NCBI GenBank assembly: GCA_026636295.1
Contig: CP089455.1
Span: 62,001 to 126,000 of the forward strand
Source: Medakamo hakoo
Taxonomy: Eukaryota > Chlorophyta > Trebouxiophyceae > Coccomyxaceae
Direction of reading: 5' to 3'
Length of the DNA stretch: 64,000 nucleotides
The translations under genes were made by a program, and so were the position numbers. The notes under the pieces were generated by a model, which did not search any database, was not told where the DNA came from, and saw only the letters and a list, made by a program, of their open reading frames with translations. Below, in pieces: positions 19,755 to 29,561 of the stretch (its first letter is position 1; each line of letters starts with the position of its first letter).

Positions 19755-21993
19755 GACCCTGCCCGCGCCGACCGCCGCCCGGCTCGCCGCCAGCGCCCGC
19801 TCGTCCACCGTGCGCCGCACCGCGCCCGCCAGTTCCGCGCACACGCGCGCGCAGTACTCGGCTGTCGACACGAGCGCACCCAGGCGGGCCAGGTCGGCGT
19901 CGGCGGGGACGCGGACCCACCATTCGGTCGAGGAGGCGGAGGGCGGGGGTGGCGCGCCACTGCCTCCGCCGCCGCCGCCCGCCGGCCCCGGCACGCGGCG
20001 CCGCATGGCGCCCGCGTAGCCGCCCAGCACGCGCTGGAAGGCGGCGGCTAAGGACAGCAAGGCCGCGCCTCGCGACACGTGGCGGGCGCACCGGGTCAGG
20101 GCGCGCTTGACGGCGGCAAAGAGGGCCGGGGCCGCGGGCAGCACGCCGCCGCCGTCCGCCTGCCCACCACCGCTCCCGCCGTCGCCCCACGCGCCCGGTT
20201 CGGCCAGCAGGCTGGCCAGCGTGGCGGACAGGGACGCTTCTTCCGCCGCCACGTAGGCCGCCAGGTGCGGTTCGAAGACGGATGAGATGGCGCCCCGGAA
20301 CGGCGACGGCGGGCCGGCCGCGCTGGCCGCCGACCCGCCGCCACCAGCCGCTTCAGCCGCGGCGACCGCGCCGCCCGCGGCCGCACTCCCGGCGCCCGCC
20401 GCCGCGGCCGCCCGCGCCCGCGCCGCCGCCTCCGCCCGGGCCCGCACCCGGGAGGCTGGAGCTTCGTCTTCCGGGCCCCACGACTCGTCCAGGGCCGTGA
20501 GGTTCGAGGAGGACGAGGAGGAGGCGCCGCCCCCACCAAACCGGCCCTCCATCTCCGCTTCCCAATCGTTGGCCGCCTTCACGGCCAGCAGCAGGGCTTC
20601 GACGTGGGCCGGGGACGACGCGCTCCCGCCCGCCGCAGCGGCGTCCAGGACCTCGGCCAGCTGGCCGCGCGTCACACGGGCGAATGCCAGGCACAGGGCT
20701 TCTTCCGCCCGCCACTCCGGGGGCAGGGCCGCCCACAGGGACGCGCGCGCGCGCGTGCGCGCGCGCAGCCAGGCGAACCGCCGCTCCGTGCGGGCCAGGA
20801 CGGCGGCCGGGCCCGTGGTTGGGAGGGAACCGGACGGAGGGGCCGCCTCAGCAGCCGGCGGGCCGTCGTCCGCCGCGCCCGCCCAGCTGCCCCCGCCGCC
20901 GACGGCGCCCGTCCAAAAGATTTGTTGGTACGCGCCCAGCTCGCGCGCGCACACCACGCCCACGGCCGCGTCGGGCGCGCGGCCGCCCACGGCGCGCAAC
21001 ACGCGGGCGGCCTCACCCAGGCGGGCGAGCAGCTCGGGTGGCAGGGCGTCGTTGGACGACCCGCCGCTGCCGTCGCCCGCAGAGGGGAGCAGCTCAAACA
21101 CGCGCGTCGCGGCCGCGGCCAGGCCGGCCCTCAACCGCTCGCCGCGCTCCGCCAGCGCGCGCACGGCAGGCACCGCGCCCGCCGCCGCTTGGAAATGGGC
21201 GCCCAACTCCGTGACAGCGTCGACGAGCGGGGACGCGGCGCCCAGGTCCCCGCGCTCGGCGGCGGCGCCCAGCTGGTCGGTCGCGGTCGCGAGCAGGCCG
21301 AGGCGCCGCAGCGCCGTGATCCCCGCGCCCAGGTTGCGGCGGGCCGCGTCCAACGCCCGCACGTCCCGGCAGGTTTCGTCTACGAGGGCGGCAGCGGACG
21401 CGGCTTTGGCTTGGACGGAGGCGACGCGGGCGGCCAGGTCCGCGACGGCGGCTTTGGCGGCGGCCAGGTCTTGCCTGGAGATGGAGGGGGGGGGGGGGGG
21501 GGGGAGGTGGAGCTGGGAGGGAGAGGGAGAGGCGGACAAGGTGCGCCGCGAGCGAAGCAAAAAAAAAACCTTACCGTGCTTTGGCCGCCGGCGCGTCCTG
21601 CCCGCGCACCGCTTCCAAGATTTCCGCGTCCACCTGCGCGATCTTGGCGCGCAGGGCGGCCGCAGCCTCGTCCAGACCGGCCAGGGAGGACTCTGTTGTT
21701 GTTTTTGATGGAGGTGCATTCGTTTTGATTTTGGCCGTCGTGGGGACGGGGGAGGGTGCGGCCCGTCCCGGAACGCCTTCCCGTGGACACGCCAAGACAC
21801 TAGGGCATCCGGGCGACGCGGCACCGAGGCGGAGAGAGAAAAGGGCGCACACTCCGCACAACGCACCGTCAGGGAAGCGGGCGTTGACCCAGGCGGCCGC
21901 GTCAAAGCCGTCGGCGTCAAAAGGGTCATCGTCGTTGACGACGTCCGCAGCGGCGGGCCCGCGCCCGGCTGGCGGGCTGGCAGGGGCGGTCAT
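18777..21993 (-). CDS. VPS53: VPS53 subunit of GARP/EARP tethering complexes
   Basis: Golgi-associated retrograde tethering subunit. Exons 21993-21867, 21692-21575 and 21474-18777; 980 residues, longer than the roughly 830 of other VPS53 proteins because of Ala/Gly insertions. Exon 1 has DDPFDADGFDAAAWVNARFP, matching the family's FD...NxxFP opening. Exon 2 gives ESSLAGLDEAAAALRAKIAQ and the coiled-coil helix containing VRGQ. Exon 3 continues the coiled coil (LVDETCRDVRALDAARRNLG, then ITALRRLGLLATATDQL), the conserved VPS53 N-terminal block. One intron holds a 19-base G run near its acceptor on the plus strand (21485-21503). The remainder is helical rod with low-complexity loops. It is head-to-head with the UVSSA-like gene (147 bases). 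Confidence 0.87.
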
Positions 21994-22140
21994 GGCTGGA
22001 GGGAGAGAGGCACAGGCGGGCGGGTGCAGGTCGCTCCCCCTCCCTCCTCCCCTGCACCGCCTAGGAAAAGAGAAGAACACGAAACTGACGGGCGGGTGTG
22101 GTCGGGGCCCGCTCACACGTGTACACCGCTCGCGCGCCGC

Positions 22141-24390
22141 ATGCCGCCGCGCACGCGGGCGGCGCCGCCGGCGGGCCCGTCCCTGTCGGTCGCCCTGGCC
22201 GCGGCCACAGTCGACGGGTCCAGTAGTCTACCCGACGCTGACGCCCTGGCGGCCGTGAAAGCGGCCGTGCGCACTGGCGGCGACGCGGCTGCGACCGAAG
22301 CGGCGGCGACGCTCACCACCCGCGTCCGGGCCGCTCGCACGCCAGCCGGCCGCACGGCCGCCCTGGCCGTCGCGGACGCCCTCTTCACGCGGTCCAAAGC
22401 TTTTCGTCGCGCTCTGTGCGACCGCCTGCCCGAGTTTTTAGAGGGAGCGGCCCCGTCGGCGGGCACCACCGCCGACGCTTCGGCCTCGACCTCCACCCCA
22501 CTCTCTGGCGGCCTGGCCGCCGCGGCAGACGTCACCGCGTCCACCGCCGCCGCCCTCGCCCGGTGGGACGCCGCGTTCGGAGACGCGTACGGAGAAGTGC
22601 GGGCGGCCCGCCGGTTCGTGGACCGGGAAGTGGCGCGGAGCCGGGCGGGGCGGCGCGGCGGTGCGGCGTCGCCCGCCGCTGCCGCTGCTGCTGCTGCGGC
22701 GGCGGCGGCGCGCGTTGCCGAAGACGCGGCCGCCGTCCTGCGCCAGGTCGACGCGGCGCTGGAATTGGCGGGCTTGGCTGGCGACGACGACGAGGAGGAT
22801 GAAGGGGAAGGAGGCGACGGCGCGGCGGGCGGGTGGGAGGACGCCGCGGCGGGCGGCCCCGCCGGCGGCCGACCTCCACCCTTTTCGAGTCCGCCGCGGC
22901 CGGTGCACGCGCTGCCCAAGACGGAAGGCCTCGCCGCGTACGCGGGGGACGACGACGACTCCCCGCCGGAGCCGCCCGCACAGCAACCACCAGCGCGTCC
23001 GCCCCCCATCCCGCCCGCGGTCGCGGACGTGCTGGCCGACCTGGCGGCGGCGCTGCGGTCGCGGCACGGGCCCGCGGTCGAGGCCTGGCGCGCTCGCGTG
23101 GCGGGCGGGCCAGACGCGTCCGCCGCGGCGGCGCTGGCCGCCCGCCTGCGCGCTGCTGGACGGCGCCTGGGCCGGCTGAGTGGTGTGATTGCGGCGTGCC
23201 GCACAGCGCGGGAGCTCCCGGAGCGTGTCCGCCCGCCACCGCCCAGCGCGGAGGATCCCGCCGCGCGGCCGCCCGCCCGCCTCCAGGCCCCCCCACCACC
23301 CCCCTCCACCACCCGCCGGCGCCCACCGCCCTCCACCCTCCCGCCCTCCCTCCGTGCCGCCCTCGCGGCGACCGCGCCCGTCCTGCCGTCCGGCCCCCAC
23401 CTCACGCACTGGGACACGGACGGACCCCCGCCGCTGCCGGGCGGCGCGCACGCGGGCTTGGCCCTGTCCACGCACTGGGGCGCGTTTGACGCCTCCGCCC
23501 CCCTGCCGCGTGACGTCGCGGAACGGCTGGCGGGCGTGGGCCAGCTGGCGCGGTACTATGAGCCACCACCTGCGGAGGGTGGCAGTGGTGCAGAGCGGCG
23601 GGAGCCGCCGCCACCGCCGCCGGAAAGAGAGCGGCGCGCGGCGCCTGACCCGCGGCCACCGCCGCTGCCGGCTGGCCGTGGCGGCGCCGCCGGGCCTGCC
23701 GCGGGCGACGGCGACGACGACGAGGAGGACGAGCCCGACCCGGATGTCGTGCGCGTCCCGCCGCCGCCGCCGCCCAAACGACACAAGGGCCCGGTGACGG
23801 TCGTGGGCGGCGCCGGTGGCGCCGGGCGGCGGGAGACGGGCGCGCTGGCTGCGGCGCTGGCCGCGGCCGCGGCCGCGGCTGCGCCGCCGCCACCACCGCC
23901 GCCGCCGCCGGTGCCGGTTCCCTCTCCTGCGCTCCCCGTCAAAGCCGAGGTGGTGGAGGACGTGCGGCCGCCGCCGCCTGCCCGGCCGCCCCAGCCGCGG
24001 GTCATCGCGGATCTGGAAGCCGCGGCGGCCGCCGCCCTGGCCGCGCCGCTCCCCGGCGCGGGCGCCGCTGCAGTCGCGGCGCTGCCCGCCGCCACGCGGG
24101 CCGCGGACCGGGCATTCAATGCGGCTGTGCTGGCGGCTGGCGGCGGCAGTGAAGCCGCCCTGGCCCGTGCCGCCGCCGCGGAAGCCCAGGCCGACGCGGA
24201 CGCGGCGCGCGCAGCCGAAGCCGCGGCCGCGCGCGGGCGCCGCGGCAGCCGGGGTCGCGCCCGCCGTGGCCCGTCCGCCGGCAGCCGTCTGGCGACGCTG
24301 CTGACCCGGTCAGCACGGGAAGCGGCGGCGGCGGAGGCTGGTGAAGCGGCTGACGGCGCCGCCCGGGATGAGACGGCGGTGCGGTGGTAG
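22141..24390 (+). CDS. UVSSA: UVSSA-like transcription-coupled repair scaffold lacking the zinc finger
   Basis: Single-exon gene, 749 residues. The N-terminal VHS-like helical domain shows VADALFTRSKAFRRALCDRL then PEFLEGA, and later AALARWDAAFGDAYGEVRAA then RRFVDREV, the UVSSA pattern. Further on, LTHWDTDG...LSTHWGAFDASAPLPRDVAE matches the conserved HWG-x-V/F-D block of the C-terminal DUF2043 region. In known UVSSA proteins a four-Cys zinc finger follows; here the sequence passes directly into a Pro/Arg/Ala-rich tail with no cysteine. UVSSA stabilises ERCC6/CSB and recruits TFIIH to stalled RNA polymerase II. Whether this diverged version does so is unknown. It converges with the PRP4 kinase across a 33-base C run. 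Confidence 0.7.
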   Translation: MPPRTRAAPPAGPSLSVALAAATVDGSSSLPDADALAAVKAAVRTGGDAAATEAAATLTTRVRAARTPAGRTAALAVADALFTRSKAFRRALCDRLPEFLEGAAPSAGTTADASASTSTPLSGGLAAAADVTASTAAALARWDAAFGDAYGEVRAARRFVDREVARSRAGRRGGAASPAAAAAAAAAAAARVAEDAAAVLRQVDAALELAGLAGDDDEEDEGEGGDGAAGGWEDAAAGGPAGGRPPPFSSPPRPVHALPKTEGLAAYAGDDDDSPPEPPAQQPPARPPPIPPAVADVLADLAAALRSRHGPAVEAWRARVAGGPDASAAAALAARLRAAGRRLGRLSGVIAACRTARELPERVRPPPPSAEDPAARPPARLQAPPPPPSTTRRRPPPSTLPPSLRAALAATAPVLPSGPHLTHWDTDGPPPLPGGAHAGLALSTHWGAFDASAPLPRDVAERLAGVGQLARYYEPPPAEGGSGAERREPPPPPPERERRAAPDPRPPPLPAGRGGAAGPAAGDGDDDEEDEPDPDVVRVPPPPPPKRHKGPVTVVGGAGGAGRRETGALAAALAAAAAAAAPPPPPPPPPVPVPSPALPVKAEVVEDVRPPPPARPPQPRVIADLEAAAAAALAAPLPGAGAAAVAALPAATRAADRAFNAAVLAAGGGSEAALARAAAAEAQADADAARAAEAAAARGRRGSRGRARRGPSAGSRLATLLTRSAREAAAAEAGEAADGAARDETAVRW

Positions 24391-24471
24391 GGGGCGTGGC
24401 TGGGGGGTGCGCGCCGCATAAAAAAAAAGGGTGTGTAGAACTGCGTTTTTTTTTCATTGGTTCAGCGCCCG

Positions 24472-24504
<33 letters not shown>
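24472..24504 (+). repeat. 33-base poly-C tract
   Basis: Uninterrupted run of 33 C between the convergent UVSSA-like and PRP4 genes, followed by G and another C-rich stretch. The true length may differ, since long homopolymers are prone to sequencing error. Confidence 0.9.
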
Positions 24505-24505
<1 letters not shown>

Positions 24506-24515
24506 CCCCCCGCCC

Positions 24516-26450
24516 TCACTCCCCGGTGATGAACGGGTGTTTCAGCGCATCCCGCGGCGTGATGCGCCGGTCAGGGTCCAAGCTCAGCAGCCGGTCCAAC
24601 AAGTCCGCAAAGGCCGCCAAGGACCGGCGGTCGGCCGGGCTCGCGCCCGGCGGGGGCGGGCCCAACCGCGCGGCCAGCGGCCGCCCCGCGACCGGGTGCG
24701 GGACGAGGCGCCGGGCGGGCTTGCCCGTCGCCCGGTCCGTCGTCTGCTGCGCAAAGACGAGCGCCGCGCCCGGCGGCGGCGGCGGGCACCCGGGCGCCGG
24801 CACGCCTTCGTAGTGCTTCCACGCAAACGCCCCCCTGCGCACCATGCGGGCGGGGAGCGGCCCCTTGGCGTCCATGACCAGGGCCAGCATGGCGTTGTTG
24901 GACCCGCCCGGGAACAGGATCTTGCCGGTGTACAGCTCGGCCGCGACGCAGCCCAGGGCCCAGGCGTCAACGGGGTGGTCGTACGGCAGGCCCAGGATGA
25001 CTTCGGGCGGGCGGTAGAAGCGGGAGGCCAGGTAGGGCGTGAGCGCGTTGCCGCCGCCCGCCCACATGGCCGACCCAAAGTCGGCCAGCAGCACGGACGC
25101 CGCGCCGTCCTCGACCAGGATGTTGTCCGGCTTGACGTCCGCGTGGATGACGCCACAGTTGCGGCAGTGGGCCAGGGCGAGGAGGAGTTGGGAGGTGTAC
25201 GCCCGGACGGCGGGCAGGGCCAGGCCGACGCCCCGGCCGTACCGCTTGGCCAGCGAGCGCAGGTTGCCGCCCGCGGCCGCGGGGAAGGCCAGGACGGCGT
25301 GGCCGCGGTGCTCGAAGGACGACCACAGCCGGACGCAGTGCCGCTTCCCACCCGGGTCCGCCGCGGCCAGCTTGCGCAGGATGGACGCTTCCAGGGCCGC
25401 GGCCTTGGCCATGAGGTCGTTGGCCCGAATGATTTTCAGGGCCGCCTCGCCCCCCGGCAGCGGCGGCGACGGGTCTGTGGGCGTGGGCACGCCGCTGTCC
25501 CTGGCCCGGACGACCGTCGCGAACACGCCCGCGCCCAGCGTGGCGGACACCTCGTACCGGCCGGCGATGACTTCACCGACGCGGGCGCGGTAGTAGCCTT
25601 CCGCGTCGTCAAACGCGTCGGCGAGCGCCGCGGTGGCGGCCGCGGCGGACGTCGGCGCGGACGGGCGCCTGCCTCCAGCGCCGCCGCCGCCAAAGCCGTC
25701 CGCCCCGCCGACGTCGCCGTCGTCGTCCGCAAACATGTCGGGCGTGGCACCGCCGCCGCCGCCTTTCCCACCACCGCCGCCGCCGCCGCCGCCCGGCGGG
25801 CTGAGGGACAGCGGCACGCCGGCCAGGCGGCCTGGCGCGGGGCGGCGCTCCCCAATCCCGTCGGCGTCCGCGTCGGCGGCGGCCATCTCTTCATCCGCCG
25901 CCGCGAGTGGTTGTGGCGGCGGCGGCGGCGGCGGCGGCTGAGCGCGTGCCGCTCCGTCGCCGCCGCGTCCGCCGCCGCCGTGTTTTGCGAGGATGGCCGC
26001 CCGGCGCGCTGCGCGCGCGGCCGCCTCGGCCGCGAGCGCGGCCGCTTCTTCGTCCTCGTCCGCGCCGGCCAGCGCGGCTTCGGCTCGGTCAGCGAGCGTG
26101 CCGTCATCCAGCTCGGGCGTGGGCGACTTTGGCGGCGGCGGTGGCGGCGGCGGCGGCAGCGGTTCGGCCGACGGCCGGCGGCCTGGAGGCGGTGGTGGTG
26201 ACCAGCGCCGACGCCCGCGCGGCGACCGCGACCGCGACCGCGACCGGGGCCTGCTGCTCCCGGCGCCGCCTCGCCACCGGCCGGGTGACCGGGACCGAGA
26301 CCGCCACCGCCGCGGAGCGCCTCGTCCGTCGCGGTCGGGCGGCGAGCGGGAGCGACTGCGCGAGCGCTCGCGGCGGGGAGCATTGGTCGGCGCAGCGACC
26401 GCAGCCTCCTCGCCCACCAGCTCGCCCAGCTCGCCCTCCTCCGAGGACAT
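24516..26450 (-). CDS. PRPF4B: PRP4-type (PRPF4B) spliceosomal Ser/Thr kinase
   Basis: Nuclear DYRK-related kinase that phosphorylates U4/U6.U5 tri-snRNP proteins during spliceosome activation. Single exon, 644 residues, ATG at 26450. N-terminus: acidic SSEEGELGELVGEE, then an SR/RS-rich region (residues about 30-90) and Ala/Gly/Pro-rich linkers. The kinase domain begins near residue 295 with LGAGVFATVVRARD, then AALKIIRANDLMAKAA, VIHADVKPDNILVEDG (catalytic loop with HAD in place of HRD, as in PRP4), LLADFGSAMWAGGGN, LTPYLASRFYRPPEVILGLP and LYTGKILFPGGSNNAML. The last two are specific PRP4 signatures. No intron is visible. It is head-to-head with the Raf-like kinase (320 bases). Confidence 0.93.
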   Translation of the reverse strand: MSSEEGELGELVGEEAAVAAPTNAPRRERSRSRSRSPPDRDGRGAPRRWRSRSRSPGRWRGGAGSSRPRSRSRSRSPRGRRRWSPPPPPGRRPSAEPLPPPPPPPPPKSPTPELDDGTLADRAEAALAGADEDEEAAALAAEAAARAARRAAILAKHGGGGRGGDGAARAQPPPPPPPPQPLAAADEEMAAADADADGIGERRPAPGRLAGVPLSLSPPGGGGGGGGGKGGGGGATPDMFADDDGDVGGADGFGGGGAGGRRPSAPTSAAAATAALADAFDDAEGYYRARVGEVIAGRYEVSATLGAGVFATVVRARDSGVPTPTDPSPPLPGGEAALKIIRANDLMAKAAALEASILRKLAAADPGGKRHCVRLWSSFEHRGHAVLAFPAAAGGNLRSLAKRYGRGVGLALPAVRAYTSQLLLALAHCRNCGVIHADVKPDNILVEDGAASVLLADFGSAMWAGGGNALTPYLASRFYRPPEVILGLPYDHPVDAWALGCVAAELYTGKILFPGGSNNAMLALVMDAKGPLPARMVRRGAFAWKHYEGVPAPGCPPPPPGAALVFAQQTTDRATGKPARRLVPHPVAGRPLAARLGPPPPGASPADRRSLAAFADLLDRLLSLDPDRRITPRDALKHPFITGE

Positions 26451-26770
26451 GGGGGGGGCTGTGTCTGTGCTGGTGGAGCGTGCGCGCACGCCGCGCCCGC
26501 AGCACGGCCTGTCCCCCCGTCCCCCGTGGGGATGATGGGGACGCACAGGGCTTTGGTGCGACGAAACAGAGGGAGAAGGCCAGAGTGGGGGAGGGGCGTG
26601 CAACTTCACACCGCCCATTGCTGGCTCCTTTCTTCGCCCGCGGCGCGCCCGTCCGGCGGGCCTGGCTCAACCAGCCGCGGTGGCCGTGGGCCTCAGGACC
26701 CGACCTCGGGGTTACGATCGGACGTGGGTCGCGCCACGCCGTTCAAGCCCGCGAACGGGCGACAAGAAAG
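26451..26770. promoter_or_regulatory. Divergent promoter region between two kinase genes
   Basis: 320 bases between the PRP4-type and Raf-like kinase start codons. Mixed-sequence DNA, less GC-biased than the flanks, with no supported ORF or obvious TATA element. Presumed bidirectional promoter. Confidence 0.5.
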
Positions 26771-28719
26771 ATGGCCGACCCCGCGCCACCTCCGCCGGCC
26801 GGCGCCCCGCCCCGCCCCAGCATGGACGCCGGCGCCTGGAAGGACCGGAAGCGCGAACTGGAAGCGCTCTGGAGCAACGCGCCCACGCCCACCGCGGCTG
26901 ACGGCGGCGGCGACGGCGGGCCGGCCGCGCCTCCCCCGCGCCACCCGCCGGCCGCCTCCCCCGCCCCGCTCCTCGCGCCCGCGCCGACCACGCGCCACGA
27001 GTTTGCGCGCCTGGTCGGCGTCGACGCCTGGATCCCGCCGGAGGCGCTGAAGCCTGTCAAGCGCCTGGGGTCGGGGTCCTTTGCGACGGGTGCGTTTTGG
27101 TTTGGGTGGGTGGGTGGTGGCGCGGGCGGGGTGCCTCCCTCGCCCCCCCACCCCACCCCTGTGTGCGTCGCGCCCTGTGTGTGTGTTTGCTCACCCCCCC
27201 CCCCCTCCCCCCTTCACCCCCCTCCACACACACACACACAGTCGAGCTCTGCGACTACCGCCCCTCGCCCTCCGCCCCACCCACCCGCGTCGCGGTCAAG
27301 CGCTTGCGTGCGGGCTGCGCCTTGGACGCCGTCGACCTCGCCGCCGAAGCCCGGCTGCTGGCGGGCCTGCGCCACCCAAACATCGTCCGCTTCCTGGGCG
27401 TCGGCGCGTCGCCTGCGCACGGGCGGGCGGGCGGTGGCGGCGCGACCACCACCATCCGCGCCCCCGGCTCCCCACGCGGCGGCGGCGCCGCCGCCGCCTC
27501 GTCGGACCCTTTGCGCGACGACTGCTGCTACCTGGTCCAAGCCTACGTGGGTGGCGGCACCCTGAAAAAAGCGGTGCAAAGCTCCATGGCGCGGCCGCGC
27601 GGGGCGCCCCCACCGTACACGGCCGCCGACGCGGCGGCCTGGGGCGCCGACGTGGCGGCGGGCCTGGCGTTCCTGCACGGCTCCAATCCGGTCATCATTC
27701 ACCGCGACCTCAAGCTGGAAAACGTGCTGCTGACCAAGGGTGGCGGGAGTGGAGGCAGCGCGGACGGTGGCGGCACGGCGGCCTCTCCTCCACCCCCTGC
27801 CCCATCGCCGACCACGACCACCACCGCCGCCGCCGACGACCGGCGCGTCGCGTTGCTGGCCGACTTTGGCCTGGCCGCCTCCTTTGTGTCACCGGACCTG
27901 GACACCCGGCGATCGGCCTTGACGTCCGCGCCTACCGCGGCCTGGTGGCGGGCGAGCAGCGGCGGGCGGCGCGGCAGCGGTGGCAGCTCAAACTCGCCGC
28001 CGCCCTGCCCCGACCTCGGCCGGCCGCGCGTGTCCGCCGTCGCCGCCCAGCTGGCGCGCCTGGCGGCTGGCGAAGCCATGGACGACGCGCGCGTCTCTGC
28101 GGCGGCAGACGCGCTGGATGCGGCGCTGAGCGCGTGGACGGACGGGCCGGGCGCGGCGGCGCGTGGGAATGGTTCTACCACGTCTGCCGGGGGGCCGCCG
28201 CGGCCACCCGCCGCCACCCGCCACCCGCCGTCCAACCGCGCCGTCTTCGCCATGACGGCCAAGACGGGGTCGTACCTGTACATGGCGCCCGAGATCACCC
28301 TGGGCTCGCCCTACAACCAGGCCGCCGACCTGTTCTCCCTGGGCGTCCTGCTCTGGGAGCTGTTCTCCGGCAAGACCGTCGCGGCCGTCATCCTCGCGGC
28401 CACCCCGCCCGGCGCGGACCTGGCCAACGTGGCGGAGCTGTACGCCCACCGCGTGTCCCGCGGCTTCCGCCCGCCCATCCCGCCGGCCTGGCCTGAAGTC
28501 CTGCGCTCCCTCGTCTCGGCCTGCTGGGCGCACGCGCCGGACGCCCGGCCGCGCGCGGCGGCGGTGGCGGCGGCGCTGGCCACGCTGGCCACCAGCGCGA
28601 CGCTCTCCGCCTGGCAGCCCGCCTGGGCGGCGGGGCTGCCCGCGGCGGGGGAGGTGGCGGGGGGTGGCAACGCGCCGCACGGCAGCACCACGGGCCTGCC
28701 GTGGTGCTGCTGCATGTGA
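26771..28719 (+). CDS. Raf-like (TKL) protein kinase with C-terminal CCCM
   Basis: Exons 26771-27089 and 27242-28719; 598 residues. The GTGCGT donor splits the glycine loop ([11 protein letters not shown]) and the acceptor restores phase at [11 protein letters not shown]. The kinase core shows [20 protein letters not shown] (catalytic Lys), [27 protein letters not shown] (catalytic loop, near residue 260), [10 protein letters not shown] (near 313) and [20 protein letters not shown] (near 455). The VAVK/HPNIV/APE pattern, with WELFSGK and [13 protein letters not shown] after it, suits the tyrosine-kinase-like/MAPKKK group. About 140 residues separate DFG from APE, several times the usual length. 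The protein ends WCCCM, a plausible CaaX lipidation signal. Targets are unknown. Confidence 0.87.
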
Positions 28720-29561
28720 GCGAGCGAGCGGCGGGAGACAAAAAAAGGAGAGGGAGGGAGGGAGGGGGGGGGGGGGGGGAGGTTGCGAGTTGTTGTGACG
28801 CCGCACTGAGAGCAAAGGAAAGGGAATCCAGACGGTGTCGTGCCGTCTCTCGTGCCAGGGGAGCACAATCTAGGGGCGTGTTGATTTGGCTCTCCTGGCG
28901 TGTAGGCTCACAGTGCTGGTTGGTAGGCGGCTCGTGCTGCGTGCTGCCTGTCTCTCACTCTTCCTTCTTTTCTTCCCCTCCGCGCACCCGCGACGGGGGA
29001 GGGCTCACACACCTCTGCCCCCGGTCCCTGACGGCCGAGGCTCCTGACGAGTGGCTTTTGTGGGCGGACACGTCCCGGAAGGCCTAGCGATGGACGTGCG
29101 TTGTGTTGTTTTTCCCCCCCCCCCCGCTCGCGCTCGCCGCTCCGCCCAGGCAATGGGGCTGGCGAACATTGGGAGCTCGTGTGTTCCTCGGCGTCGCGCC
29201 GCCCCCGTCCGGGCCCGTCCGCCCATCGCCGCCTGTGCGAGGGCTGGCCACAAGCGTGGAGAACAGAACCACGCGTGAAGAAGCGGGCGGAGGTGGCCGC
29301 GCCTCCGCGCTGTGCGTCTCGGAACGAGGGCCGTGCGGAAGGGCGCCCCGCCCCTCCCAAGCGACCGGCCGCCCGCTGCTCTCTGATTGCAGTGGCCTGC
29401 GGCCGCCACCCAGTTTCTCGAGGGTGGGCCTCCCTCACGCCTCCGCCGCCCACGCAGAGGCTTGCCCAAACACCAAGGCCCAGCCTTGGCGGGCACGGAG
29501 TGGGGGACGGACTCCGCGGCCCGTGCGGCACGCGCCTTGTGCTCGCCTGCGCTCTCGCTAT
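28720..29561. other. Intergenic region upstream of the CCT gene
   Basis: 842 bases with no convincing coding segment. It contains a GA/G-rich run after the kinase stop (28740-28785), CT-rich segments near 28960 and C runs near 29115. It may include the 3' UTR of the kinase and promoter or 5' exons of the CCT-domain gene, whose start is uncertain. Confidence 0.5.

Noticed and set aside
22113-23471. Long minus-strand open frames opposite the UVSSA-like gene
   Set aside because: Composition mirrors the sense gene and there are no homology landmarks; the sense strand has clear UVSSA blocks.
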